From: Pseudo-nitzschia pungens
Lineage: Eukaryota > Bacillariophyta > Bacillariophyceae > Bacillariales > Bacillariaceae
Direction of reading: 5' to 3'
Assembly: GCA_037355855.1 (NCBI GenBank)
Contig: CM074761.1
Span: 124,001 to 188,000 of the forward strand
Length of the DNA: 64,000 nt
Below are positions 10,431-22,800 of the stretch, piece by piece (positions within the stretch are counted from its first letter, which is position 1; every line of letters begins with the position of its first letter). Below the pieces are notes generated by a model, which saw only the letters and a program-made list of their open reading frames with translations, had not been told where the DNA came from and did no database searches. The translations under genes and the position numbers were made by a program.

Positions 10431-13400
10431 ATGGCGGGTTCGACAAACAATCAAGACAGCAACAGCAGCCACAAAAAGAAAAACAACGATTCTAATGGAT
10501 CACCGTTGCCCACCGGTCCTGTTCCGAATGGGCAACAGTACCGAACACTGAGGAGACACACCGACCATGGGGCTGCACTAACTATGAACACGAACATGGA
10601 CATGAAAGGTCACGGAAGCACCATGAGGAGAAGCAACGAGGAGTATTCCCTCCATCCATCGACAGCGACATCGAAATCGACAACGACAACGACATCAGCG
10701 GCGGTATCGATGACGACATCCATAGCTGCCCCTTCGTCTCTTCGGTCCTCCACATCTCGGAGTTTTGTCCCTTCCCCCTCTCCCTATCTCAAATCGTGGC
10801 AGTTGTTGAACATGGATGTAGCACAGGACACCATCAGTGGCAATAACAATAGCAACAACAATAGCAACAACAACAACAACAACAACAATGGCAATACTAA
10901 TAATTGCAATGGAAACGCATACGACGACAACGACAAAACCAACGATTATCGAAGTCGAAATCAAAATCAAAATCAAAATCGATACCACCAGAGCCTGTCT
11001 AGAACCGATCGCGGTAGCAACCATGCTCACGAGCCAGCGAGTGCTACCGTTGCTTCCCCCTTGGCGAGATCGGCTACGTATTCGGTGTCATCAATCTCCC
11101 AACCAGGAGCAGCAACACCAACAGCAACACCAACATTGATTTCAACATCAACAGGTTGGGCAGCAAAAGCATCCACGCCATCCTCCTCGACGGCAACAAC
11201 GTTGTCCGCCACCCATTCGTCGTCGTCGATTTACGGAACCAAAAACACCAAGCGAAGCCTGGAAGACGACGATCCCTCGGATTCGGCAGCCAACATTGTG
11301 GATCATCTGACACTGACGCCATTGTCGGTATCAGCATCTATATCTGCATCGCAACCATTCTCCGCTATGGGATCTCAGGGAATGGGAATGGTTTGGTCCT
11401 CGTCGATTTCGCCACCACCGGCCAATAATAATAACAATAACAATAACAGCAGCAATCCAAACTTTTTTTTGGGTAGGGACGAGAGCGCTCCGATGCCCGA
11501 CAACACCCCGCCGAGAGAATCGTGGCAGTCGACCTCGATTTCCGGAGGAGGACAGGGAAAACGACAAGGACAAGGACACGAACAACATCACCGCCACGAC
11601 CAGCAACAACAACAATGCCAGGAATTGCAACCACGGCTGTCTCCCTATGTGAATTCGAGCAACAGTTGTGCACCCGCCGGAAATCGTCTCGGCGGAGACC
11701 GAAACCACGGACGAGGAAATCGGAACCAGCAACGATCCGCAATTGGAAACACAAACAACAATGCGATCAACAACACTAATTCGAGCAACGAACAACCGCG
11801 AAGGGCAGCACGGCCGAAAAACGACGAGGACTATAATTACAACGACAACGACAACGACAACGACGAGCAAGACGAAAACGACGACCACAAAACCTATGGA
11901 CAATCCTTCCCGACCGCAGCTTCTATCGCAGCCGCAGCCGCAGCTGCAGCAGCTTCCGCCTCAACCAGCAAGAACAACGCAGACGACTTTATCCCGTTAG
12001 CAAAGGAACACCTGAGATCACTCATGTCGGCATTGACGCCTTTGACGATGCCGACAACGACGAGAACCAGAACCAGAACGATGGTGCCAGAGTCGTCGTC
12101 GTCGTCGTCCCGGACCGAAACTCTGTCGTACGAAATCAACACCCGCCACAACCACACCATCCAGCAGGTCCGAAAATTCGTCGAGGCCTGCAAGAACGAC
12201 CAAGAAACCCTCGAGGGGAAACTCCGCACCGTATTGGAGGAAAACGCCGACGCCACGGGACACATACAGGAACTCTTTGAACTCAACGAGGAAATCCTCA
12301 CGGCCCTCGAGGCCGGCCGGTACGCCGTGCAGCGCGAGCGGGAAAGGGAACGCACCAAGACTTATGCTCACTTTGCGCACAATATTTCAACAGACACAAA
12401 TGGCGGAACTGGAATCGGAATCGGAGTCGGAAGTAGTCCCGCTGGTGGTGCAATCGGCGGTAGCGGTGGGGGAAGCGGAAGTGCCGGTGCCGGTAAGAGA
12501 GCCGTCCGCGTCCATTCCGTCGTCGAGGAGGGTCCCACCATTGGCCTGTTGGAAGAAAACCGTGACGTATTTAGCCTGATCTGCATGCTCCGGGCTCCCA
12601 ACGAGAAACGGATGCAAGCGGCGCTCGCCCTCACCAAGTTTGCCAAGGAGGATTCGGCACTGCGCCACGAAATCATCTCGTCGGGCGGGATCCACTCGTT
12701 CCTCTCGTTGTTCGAACAAACCCGGGGCATGACACGGGAGCTCAAGGTCGTCGCCAGTTTGGCCGTCGCCTACATACTCCCGTCCTACGTGGTCTCCTCG
12801 CAGACGACCCCGTCGATCGGGCTCAAGCTGGTCGAGTGCCTCCACTTTTTGGCAACGTCCAATCCCGTCTCGCCCAACGGGATGGTCCTCTCGGTGGAGG
12901 AGCTGTGCCGGGCGGCCTCGGTGGGGGTCAACGTGCTGTGGGTCAATGCCATACAGCCGCTGATTGCCCTGGAAAAACTCAAGAATAGCAACGGAAGTGG
13001 CCGGCATCATGGTCATCGTCAGCATCAACTTCCCCGTGAATCGTCGTCGTCATCGACCGCCGGCTCGTCGCCTTCTCTGTCACTATCCCCTCCGTCGCTC
13101 CGACCCGGAAAAACGGTGCGATACGGTCGGCTTCGGTCCCGAACGGGGTGAGTTTCGTTTTTGGTCGTCGCGTTTTTTGGTTGTCGGTCTTGGTTTGCGG
13201 TCTTGGTTTTGATTTGGAGTGCTTTGAGGAATGTTTTGGAGGGTTTTTTGGAGGGTTGTTGATCCGAGCTTTCTTGGGTTTTGGTTTCGGTCATTCCGTG
13301 CCGGTCGTTCTCTTTGACTTACTCATTATATTTTTTATGTCTTTGTTTGTCTGTTTGTATGTTTCGAAACTGGGCGCATTCACTGTACCGCATTGCTATT

Positions 13401-16400
13401 TACTATTATCACTCTTCAGTGGTGGCGTCTTTGATCAGGGACACGAATCGATCGAAATCCAAGAACTCACAGAGCTGGCGGTCACTCTCATTGCCCACCT
13501 GGCCAAGCTCACGGAATCAGGAAAGGTCCGGATAGACACGGGGTACAGTATCGTCGAGCAGGTCTGCGAAGTCGACGAGGCGAGGCCCATTGCTGTCCGG
13601 GAGGGATTGCTGGCCATATTCGTGGAATGGATTCGATCGGGAATCATCGAAAAGGTCCGACCGGCCGCTTCAGCCTTGCGGTACCTGATTGCCATCCAGG
13701 ACAAGTACATGGCCGGATGGATCCACTCGCAGGTCGTCAACGAGGGCGCCGTCAATGAGATCGTCAAGCTGCTGAACGAATCAGTCGGCCAGGACGTCCG
13801 TCTCGCGGTCGCGGAAATGCTGTCGTACCTCTGCGTGGCACCGCACACACGAGCGGCAGTCGTGAACGCCAACGGAGTGAACTACCTGGTGTCCTTGCTC
13901 TTTGAGCATTCCGCGCCGGATATGGAGGACATTGTGATGTTTGCCTGCACGGCACTATTGCAACTGGCGGCCGGTGCCATGACCGGTGCAAGCCCTGAGC
14001 ATTGTTACGGGGACTACAACAAGTACTCGGACAACGCAACGAAACACACGAATGTTGTCGAGTAAGTAGTAGCAGTAATTCGTGATTTGCAATGAGTGCT
14101 GTAAAGATCGCGGGCGTGGAAATTTTCATGAAATGGAAATTAACATGGATGCAGATGAATAGGATGAAAATGAATTTCCTAGTATTCTATGCTCAATTTG
14201 CCTTGCCTTTTTTTGGCACGTTTTTTTGGGTACCATCAGTGACATCATCAATGGTTGCGCACACGGGTCATTTGTACAGATTGCTCTCGAACACGAGGAA
14301 AAGCTACGATCTATATCCATCGAAGCCCTCAGAGTCTTGAGCGAAGACACGGATTCCTACCGCCAGACCCGATTGCAGCTCTGCAGTGTGGGCGCGGCAG
14401 AGACGCTCGGGGTGACCATCAAGGACAATGCATCGGTCATCGAACTCCTGTCGCATCCCGACGAATTTCGATACGTGGACGTGGACGCGAAACTGATCAC
14501 GTCCGTCAAAGACACCTACCGAGCACTTCGTGCGCTGGCCAACATTTTGGAGCCGCAGAGAGAGTCCAAGAAATCACAAAACATGCGTCGGATGGATCCC
14601 GAACTGAAGCCAAACGAGCTTCTCGTCAAGGGATGCCTCGACCTTGCCTCGAGCGGGGGACTTCCGGGGATCATACGGGTCTCGGCTCTGTCCATGACTC
14701 CCTCGTTTCTCGCAGAGAGCAAAATCATTACGCTGGATCGAATCGATCTACTCGAAGAGGCCTGTCGGTTCCTCGCAAATTTGTCTCCTCTGCTGCTGTC
14801 AGAGACCGCGACATCCGGTGTAGCCAATTGGGCCATTGACGTTTTTGAAGCGTTGGACGGAATCTTGAACCGATTGAACAAAGGCGATGGCAAGATTGTG
14901 GCGGAAGTTTCGACAGAGTTGAACATTGATGCTCTACTGGGAATAGGGGCGCTTGCTGTCTACGAACCACTCAAGATTCGAATTGTAAACCAAACCTTAC
15001 CGAAACTGCTTTTGTTCAAAAATATGGGTGGAGATCGGATCGATATTGCCACCGCTGCCAACCAGGTATTGCTTTCCATGGGATTTATCGAAGACGAGAT
15101 AACGGTTCAGGTAGCCGGAAACAACCCACAGTTCCTCGTTGATTTGTTTTGTTTGCAGCGAGCATTGCTTCTACAAGCTATGGCGCGCGCAGAGATTTGG
15201 ACCAAAGTATTGGAATTGTGGCAACTGTCTCTCGGTGAAGTAGACCCCGAACACTTGGAAGAACTGAAACTCAAACGGCAGCCGCAAAGAGTCAAACCAA
15301 GCGGTATTCGTGACGACAAGAGCGTGGATTCCCAGGATGAGCAAAAGTGCAAGGATTTGTTTGAGAATTTCACAAGTGACTACGATTCACGAGACATTCG
15401 AGCGAAGTTTCTTCGCCAGTATCTGGATGTCTATGAAACTAGCAATAGGTTAAAAACCGTCCTGAGCAATATTGATCAGGCACTTACGGGAAATCATGAG
15501 GCCAAAAACATGATGGCCTCTCATGTATTTCCTCTGAACGATACCAGAGAAGAAAAGAATTGGGTTCTGAGTCATTATCACGCCTTGAATAATGCGAGTG
15601 AGTCACAGAAGTTTAGTGTCTCTGGGAATCTTCCTCAGCGTGTCGAAATACTTCTTGACTCTTGCTTTCCGTCCAAGCTTCTTCGCAACTATATCGTCCC
15701 TGTCAACGATCTTCTTCCTCTATCGAGCTTCAATTTCCGTGCGTTCATGATGCCGAAACGGAGATATTACTCGTTCCGACGAGAAGGAGAGCTTCTTGCC
15801 CTATTATGCGACAAGCAAGGGTCAGTCATCGATTCTGATGATGTTCATTGGACACTTGGATTCACAAATAGTACATTCGCCGGGGAATTTGTGGAATCTC
15901 TTGTACAGACCTTGTATAAGCACCCGCTGATTACAGGTCTGTCATTCATTCGGACTCCGGAATGCATTGCGATGCGCGATGCCGAGAATCGAAACGATGC
16001 CGACGATGGGGGTGGTTTGCTCGCTAATCTATCCGGTTCTCTTCCACCATGGGTTTCATATTTGACGTTTGACAACATGCTCAACGATCGCGATCTAAGA
16101 GCACTAGTTGCAATCCTTGATACGATTGGAACATTATCATCGGGACAAGACTTTGATGATGAAATATCGCAAGTGTCGATTGGGACTCCGCAAGGAAATT
16201 TCACATGCATGAGCATTCGGAACTCGCTTCAAATCAAAAGAGAATCGTGGAGCTCATTTTTCCTGTTAATGGGGAAAATGGGACTTGCAAGGCGGAATCC
16301 TGCACCCGCACCACTATCGATGTTGAAGATTCTGGATCTTACTGGCAACAATCTTGGAGACGAAGGAGCTGCTATGGTGCTCGAACTTGTTCACGACAAG

Positions 16401-18674
16401 TATTCTGGATGCAGCATAGAGCAGCTCGATCTGACCGGAAATGGAATCGGAAGAGGAACGAATGTTGTGAGAGTTCTGCGGTCGTATGCCGAATACTATC
16501 GATACAACCAGAAAACGGGAGTGAAGATGATGCGGAACAGTTGGCAGTCTTCGTTGAACACGCTGATTCTTTCCAGCAACGATTTGTTTCTTGGGCAGGC
16601 AGGTCTCGAAATTTTTGCCCTTCTCAAGCACGATGCTCTTTGTCTGCGATATTTAGACTTATCCCATAACGGCCTCAGAGGCGATCAGTTGCTGCTATCG
16701 AGTCTTTTGAAGAATACTTCACTATGTCATCTGAACCTTTCCGACAACAAGTTCGACACGTCCCTTCTTGATCTTATTCTCAACAAGCTCAATAATCGAG
16801 ATGCCGAAAGCAGCTTGTCTTTTCTGCTCTTCGACAACAATAGCCCACCGCTGACTGCAAAACAGAATGATGCGCTTGCCAACTTTCTACAGAGATCTCG
16901 AAAGAATGGCATTGACAGATACATCATGGAACGAGAGAAACAGGAATTCGATGAAAGTGCTGATACTCTGGATGCCAATGAAAGTAAGGGAGGCGAACTC
17001 GACCTACTAATCGATGAAGAAACAAAAACTACTTACACTGGTGCCCAAGAATCAACCACTAGCTCCAATGACCCGGGTGAAAACCAAATCACGGTTTTGT
17101 TTTCCGCACCTCTGGTATTCGCCGACGGCGCGAATAATTTGCATCCCTTCGCGAAATTGGATTTTGAAATGGAGCGTGAACTTTTATGGCAGTGTATGAA
17201 GGAAGCATCTCGAGACATCGACATGAGTTTTGACAATGCGCACCATTCTCGTCTTCTGGCGTCCCTGACTAGGCGCTGCAGTGTTCTCCACTATTCGGGC
17301 CACGGCCATCAATCATTTTTGCCTTTTGAAGATGGAATGGGAGGGCCCAATTGGCTGAGCGTCCAGGACATTAAGGAACTTATCCTCCAGGACGGAGTCG
17401 TTCCATTCAAATTTGTGTTTGTTTCTGCTTGCCACTCGGGTTTGGCCGGTGAAACTTTTGCGTCGGCGGGAGTTCCGCACGTTGTCTGCTGCAAGCAGGA
17501 GTCCGAACTCAAGGACACGGCCGCACTTGCTTTCACGAGGTCGTTCTACTTGGCACTGCTCATGGGGCACACAGTGAAGGAATCCTTTGATCAGGGCTGC
17601 AAGGCCGTGCGAGTAACACCCAACTTGAAGGATCCGGATGAAGAAATGAAGAAATTTGTGCTGCTTCCCGATGGCGGTGACCACAACAAACCGGTATTCC
17701 GTGCGAAATCCATACGAGAGTGGCCGAAACAACATCGGAGTCAGGGTTTCGTAACTTCGAGATCGTCTCGTCGACGAGGGAGTCGTGGGAATTATGCGAC
17801 CGGAGGAGTGGCGTTGGGAACCAAGAGCTCGGAACTGAGTGTTCGAAACATGATGCAAGAAGATCCTTCTCCAACTCCTCCGCAATTTTTTTTGGGCCGT
17901 GAAGTGGACTTGTATTACGTCCTTTCGGCCCTGCTCAAACTGAACAAACGGTTGGTATCCGTTTTGGGCGAGACTGGCATTGGCAGATCGTCTCTCGTAT
18001 GTGCCCTCTGCCACTACATCAACGAGCGCGCCAGCACAATCTCCGAGATCCAACAAATCTATTTCATCAAACCTAAGCAGGGAGATCGAAACGTCTTGTG
18101 TCGTTCGCTCGTGCGACAGCTCCTGGAAAAGCTCGAAGAAAACGGCAAGTGCCGACCCACCGACGAAGACAAGGACACTTCCGACACGGAAGCCATGCTC
18201 GAAATCATCTGCCGAAAGCTCAAGAACGACAAGTGCCTGATCATCTTCGATCGAACCGAGTTGATCAAGTCCTCGGACGTCGAATGCCTGGAATTGCCCA
18301 AGATCTTGAGCACGATCCTGTACGAAACCAAACAGGTCCGGGTGGTCATCACCGCCCACAGCTCGCTGGGTCAGCCCGCCATCGGTGGCCAGGTCGAGCA
18401 CTCGTACAGCCTGGGTCCTCTTACGTATGTGAACACGGTGAAGCTATTCGCGAACCTCTGCCCCCACCTGCACACTCCTTCGGAGCGTGGCATGCTGGTC
18501 AAGAAGCTGGTACGAAACGACGAAGACCAAATGAACCTTCTACCGGATGACTCGAGGCTCAAGGCGCGCACGACCGGTATTTTCTCGGTCATCGGGGACG
18601 GGATACCGGCCAAGATCGAAAAAGCCGCTTACGGCATCTCGAGAGAAGACCTGGAGCGTTTGCAAAAAGCTTGA
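10431..18674 (+). CDS. Giant ARM-LRR-CHAT protease-STAND NTPase protein (three exons, 2,597 aa)
   Basis: Predicted NLR-like sensor/protease. Exons are 10431-13147, 13420-14061 and 14240-18674. Both introns (272 and 178 nt) are GT-AG and phase 2, and the joined length is a whole number of codons. The ATG at 10431 has good context (AAAATGGC). Domains: disordered Asn/Gln/Ser-rich 1-560; coiled coil about 565-645; armadillo-like helices about 695-830 and again 910-1300; leucine-rich repeats about 1805-1975 (LKILDLTGNNLGDEG, LRYLDLSHNGL, LCHLNLSDNKF). The CHAT domain (about 2070-2260) has the His motif LHYSGHGH (His 2141) and the Cys motif FVSACHSG (Cys 2184), both intact. The C-terminal P-loop NTPase (about 2345-2560) begins FFLGREVDL, then GETGIGRSSL at 2363-2372, where the usual Walker A Lys is Arg, and a Walker B-like CLIIFD. 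CHAT proteases cleave proteins in separase and in bacterial defence systems, and STAND NTPases act as switches. That this one senses stress and triggers cleavage is inference. Confidence 0.88.
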
Positions 18675-19096
18675 ATTGAAAAACCCCAACCCCAACTACG
18701 CAATGTAATACAGTAAGGTTTACGTACTACCGGTACCTCCGGTCCAAAAATTTTGTAGCTTTTAGCACATATTTTTGAACTTGGGATCAATTTTCAACCA
18801 AGAATTCAAATCGTTCTTTTTGGGTTAAACTCTCCTCAACAAATTCTCTATGCCTGGGTAGACACTAATTATGCTGGTGGTATTGGTCTACCTTTCATTG
18901 GGACTTGAACAAGGCCTGCTGTAAAGCCATGCCAATGCTGTGATTTTACCGCAACAAAAGATCACGTTTTCACAAATACGTACCAAGTACAAACCGTGAA
19001 AACGAACATACCATCGTCTGTCATTCTATCTGGTACACGACGTGGTTCCCCCTCCCCCCGCCAAAGAACTCTAAGACACAAACCTCGTGAACCTTA
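18675..19096. other. Gap between the CHAT-STAND gene and the gypsy element
   Basis: About 420 bases of AT-rich 3' flank with GTAAGGTTTACG near 18713. It ends in CCTTA (19092-19096), the left copy of the gypsy target duplication. No gene seen. Confidence 0.6.
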
Positions 19097-19459
19097 TGTC
19101 GTATGTCTCAAGACTACGACACACAAGAAACAATCTATTTATGAATTAAGAAACAAACACTGTTTCTATCAACTTCAAGGTTCTCTATGACTGATGTCCC
19201 CGACTCAGGTTCTTATGACCTTTTTATATATATGACCTTTTATATATATGGCAATATATATTGCAATATATATATTGCAAAAGCTTCTCTATGTCTGTTT
19301 GCTCTTTATCAAGATAAACAACACGACGTTGTACGAGAGAACATTCATTTTTATCTTAGTTTCCAAAATCATAACTCTTATCATAATTTCTTATTTTACA
19401 AGATTATCAATCACTTTATTTTTATATTCGGTCGACCTCTGGTTTCCAGAGATATGACA
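19097..19459 (+). repeat. 5' LTR of the gypsy element
   Basis: 363 bp, starting TGTCGTATGT and ending GATATGACA. It contains nested AT palindromes around GGCAATATATATTGC (about 19249-19280), a plausible TATA/promoter region. The sequence after it does not show a canonical primer site. Confidence 0.93.
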
Positions 19460-19894
19460 TTGTAATTACAATCGATTACACGACCACCACCATTGTCAAT
19501 TCTTTGAATTGATTATATTCCTTAACCCATCTTTAATCCGGATATTATTTCAGTGGTATCCTACCATCATACCACTCAAAGCCTTTCATCAGTACGGCTA
19601 CAGTACTTCACTACGTACCATACCATACCTTCCAAGGTTAAGGCTAACCCAACATCATACCTTCGGCCACTCATACCTTCGGACCTTCATACCTTTGGTC
19701 ATACCTACCTACATACCTTCAACATTTATTTTCAAGTTTATTTTTTATACTTAAGCAAACAAACTTAACGTTCTCCGAAGATACTTGCCACCTATTTCCC
19801 TTAAGTGCAAGCTGTCTTAGGTATCCATCAATACCTCTTACACATATATACCCACACATACTTACCAAGTACCCAGCATTACCCAACAATAACC

Positions 19895-22800
19895 ATGTCT
19901 TCTGTTACACCGCTTCCATTTAAGTTCGACTTCGAATTAGATGAACTTGAAAAGGCTGAGTATAAACGTGTGATTACCAATGAGAATGAAACTGAAACAA
20001 CTAAGGTGAAAGTCACCTATATCACTTCAACTTCAACCCTCTTACAGACACTTCACTCTATCCATGAATTCTCTGAAGCACGTTCTTCCCTCAGTTGGAC
20101 TACAGGTCCCAGGTTGTACTCCAAGTTCCCAGATATTTTAAGGGACTATTCTGATAAGACCTGGTGGAATACCAACATCCTTGGACATACCCATACTGTT
20201 CCTCACTTTGAACAAGACCTTCGCGCCTTCATTCGGTTCAAGTTCTCCAACAACGATGACGTATACCGTAACCACAAACGATTCCTGTTTCAGATTAAGA
20301 AGACAACTTCCATGAGCGTCTCCAGCTTTGTTTCAATGGTTTCATATCACAACAATGTTATCCTTCCTTTGTTGCCTGGCGCTCCAGTTGCTGCTGCTGA
20401 TGCAATCATCCCTCCAGAAGATTTCAAAGATCTTATCTACGACTCTATGCCTTCTGATTGGAGAGACTCATATGAAGACATCCATTCTCCACACGATGAC
20501 ACCCTTACTGAGATTATTACCAGAATGGAACGTTACTGTACCAAAGCCAATCGTAAAAACAACAATAAAAACACCAACAACAACAGTAACAATTCCAATT
20601 CCAACAAGTCCTCCAACAGACAGACTGGTAAAAATCGGAACAACAACAACCGTCGTTCTGGCAACAACAATAACAACAACAATGCTCGACGTTCCAACAA
20701 CAACAATTCCTCACAGAATTCTGCCGCCAACTCTAACAACAGAATCAAGGATACAGACCCATGTCCTATTCATCCTGGTAGCAACCATACTTGGGGTCAA
20801 TGTTTCAAAAATATTGACAATCCTAATGGCAAGCGTCGTGGTCCTTCCAACAACAACAACAACAATCGGTCTTCAGCTGATGCAAACGCAGCAACAGGCT
20901 CTTCAAACAACTCTCGCCCTTCTTCAGTGACTGTTCCAAACACTCCACCTCCTGGTGATGGACATGTTTGCACCTTTATTTCTCCACCTGAAGACATTTG
21001 GGTTGACCTCTTTCATGTCAACGCTGAAATTGATGAAGCCTATTATCATCAGGACCTCCAACGCTTTCCAATTACACAAAATGCTGATGATTTACCTCTT
21101 GCTGAAGTGTTCAACGTCTCAGCTGATCCTTATGATCCTTCCATTGTTTTATCTCCGGCTCCACCACCAAATCCAAATCCTGAACCATTTGAACCACTGA
21201 TTTCCAAACCTTGCACTGATTTGGCTCCCACTACATTGACTACATGCAAATCCATCAACGATATCTCCGGCAAATTTTATTTCAAGACCCTCTTTGATAG
21301 TGGCTCCACATTTGAATTAATCTCCAAAAAGCAGATCCCCTCAAACATTCCCATTCATGTTCTTGAATCTCCAATTGGATTGGATACTCCCAATGGCAAG
21401 TTTAAATGCGCTGAATATGTTTATCTTACTGACATTATGTTTCCAGAACTCTCTTATTCCAGGCGCGTCAAACATTTGACTTGCTTTGTGGTTAACAACA
21501 TGTATTATGATTTGATCATCGGACGTGCCACTATGAAGAAGCTTGCCATCAAAATGGATTTTGAAGCCTCCCTTGTCTCTTGGTTTGATAAGGACATGCC
21601 CTTTCATCCACGATCCTACTTCACCAATCAAACCTTGGTTCAGAAGATTATCAGCAATGAACCCTACTCCATTGCTGAAGCCTACATCGCGCAAACCTCT
21701 CAATCCTACGTTGATAGTGCAACCAAATATGAGAAAACTGATTTGCAAGAACTGGTTTCCAACCAAACCCATCTTTCCGCTGACCAACAATCCCAGTTGC
21801 TTCAGATTCTCTCCAAACACCACCCTCTGTTTGAAGGTCTCTCTCACAAAGAACTTGGAATTTTCCCCCACAAGGAATTCCACATTGAACTCCAACCGGG
21901 TGCAAAACCATATCATATCAAGCAGCCCTACAGCATTCCTATCCACCAACAGGACGCTGTTAAAACTGAACTCCTTCGGCAAGTAAAACTTGGCATTCTT
22001 GAAAGATGTTATGCAACTGAATGGGGTATGCCAACTTTTGTTGTCCCTAAACCCGATGGATCCTGCAGAATCATTTCTGATTTTCGTGAGCTTAACAAAG
22101 TCACCAAGAAACTCCACTATCCCTTGCCCAAGATCCAAGATATCTTCCATCGCCGCCGTGGGTTCAAATATGTCACCCTTATTGATGTCAGCATGCAATT
22201 CCATACCTTCAAATTGGATGAGCCTTCTACTTGGCTCTGTGTGCTTGTTACTCCCTTTGGTAAATTCAGATTGCTCAGACTTCCAATGGGGTTCCTCAAC
22301 TCTCCAAGTTGGGCACAAGGCTGTATGGAATCCCTGTTTGTCAATCTCAATGATGTTGAAGTTTATATTGATGACATTGGTATTTTCTCACCTGACTTCA
22401 ACTCTCATTGCAAAACTGTCTCCACTGTTTTGTCCATCCTACAAGCCAACAACTTTTCTGTTAAACCTGCCAAATGTCATTGGTTCCAACAACGCGCACC
22501 ATGGCTTGGTCACATCATCACCACCACTGGTATCCTTCCAAATCCTAAGAAGATTGAACCAATCCTGAAGCTTGCCTTCCCTGCAACTATCACTGACCTT
22601 CGATCCTTCATTGGCATGATTAATTTCTATCGGGCTCATTGGCGCAAGCGCGCTGAAATTTTGGCTCCTCTCACTGCCTTATCTGGCAAGGCTCGTGGTA
22701 AACTTCAACAAACTCCAGAACTCCTCGCTGCCTTCAAAGCTGCCAAAACCATGATTGCTGAGGAAATTCTCCTCACATATCCTGATCCCAATCTCCCTTA

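Noticed and set aside
19187..19465. Open frames of 69-92 codons repeated at 24638-24916
   Set aside because: They lie inside the two identical LTRs and occur twice for that reason.
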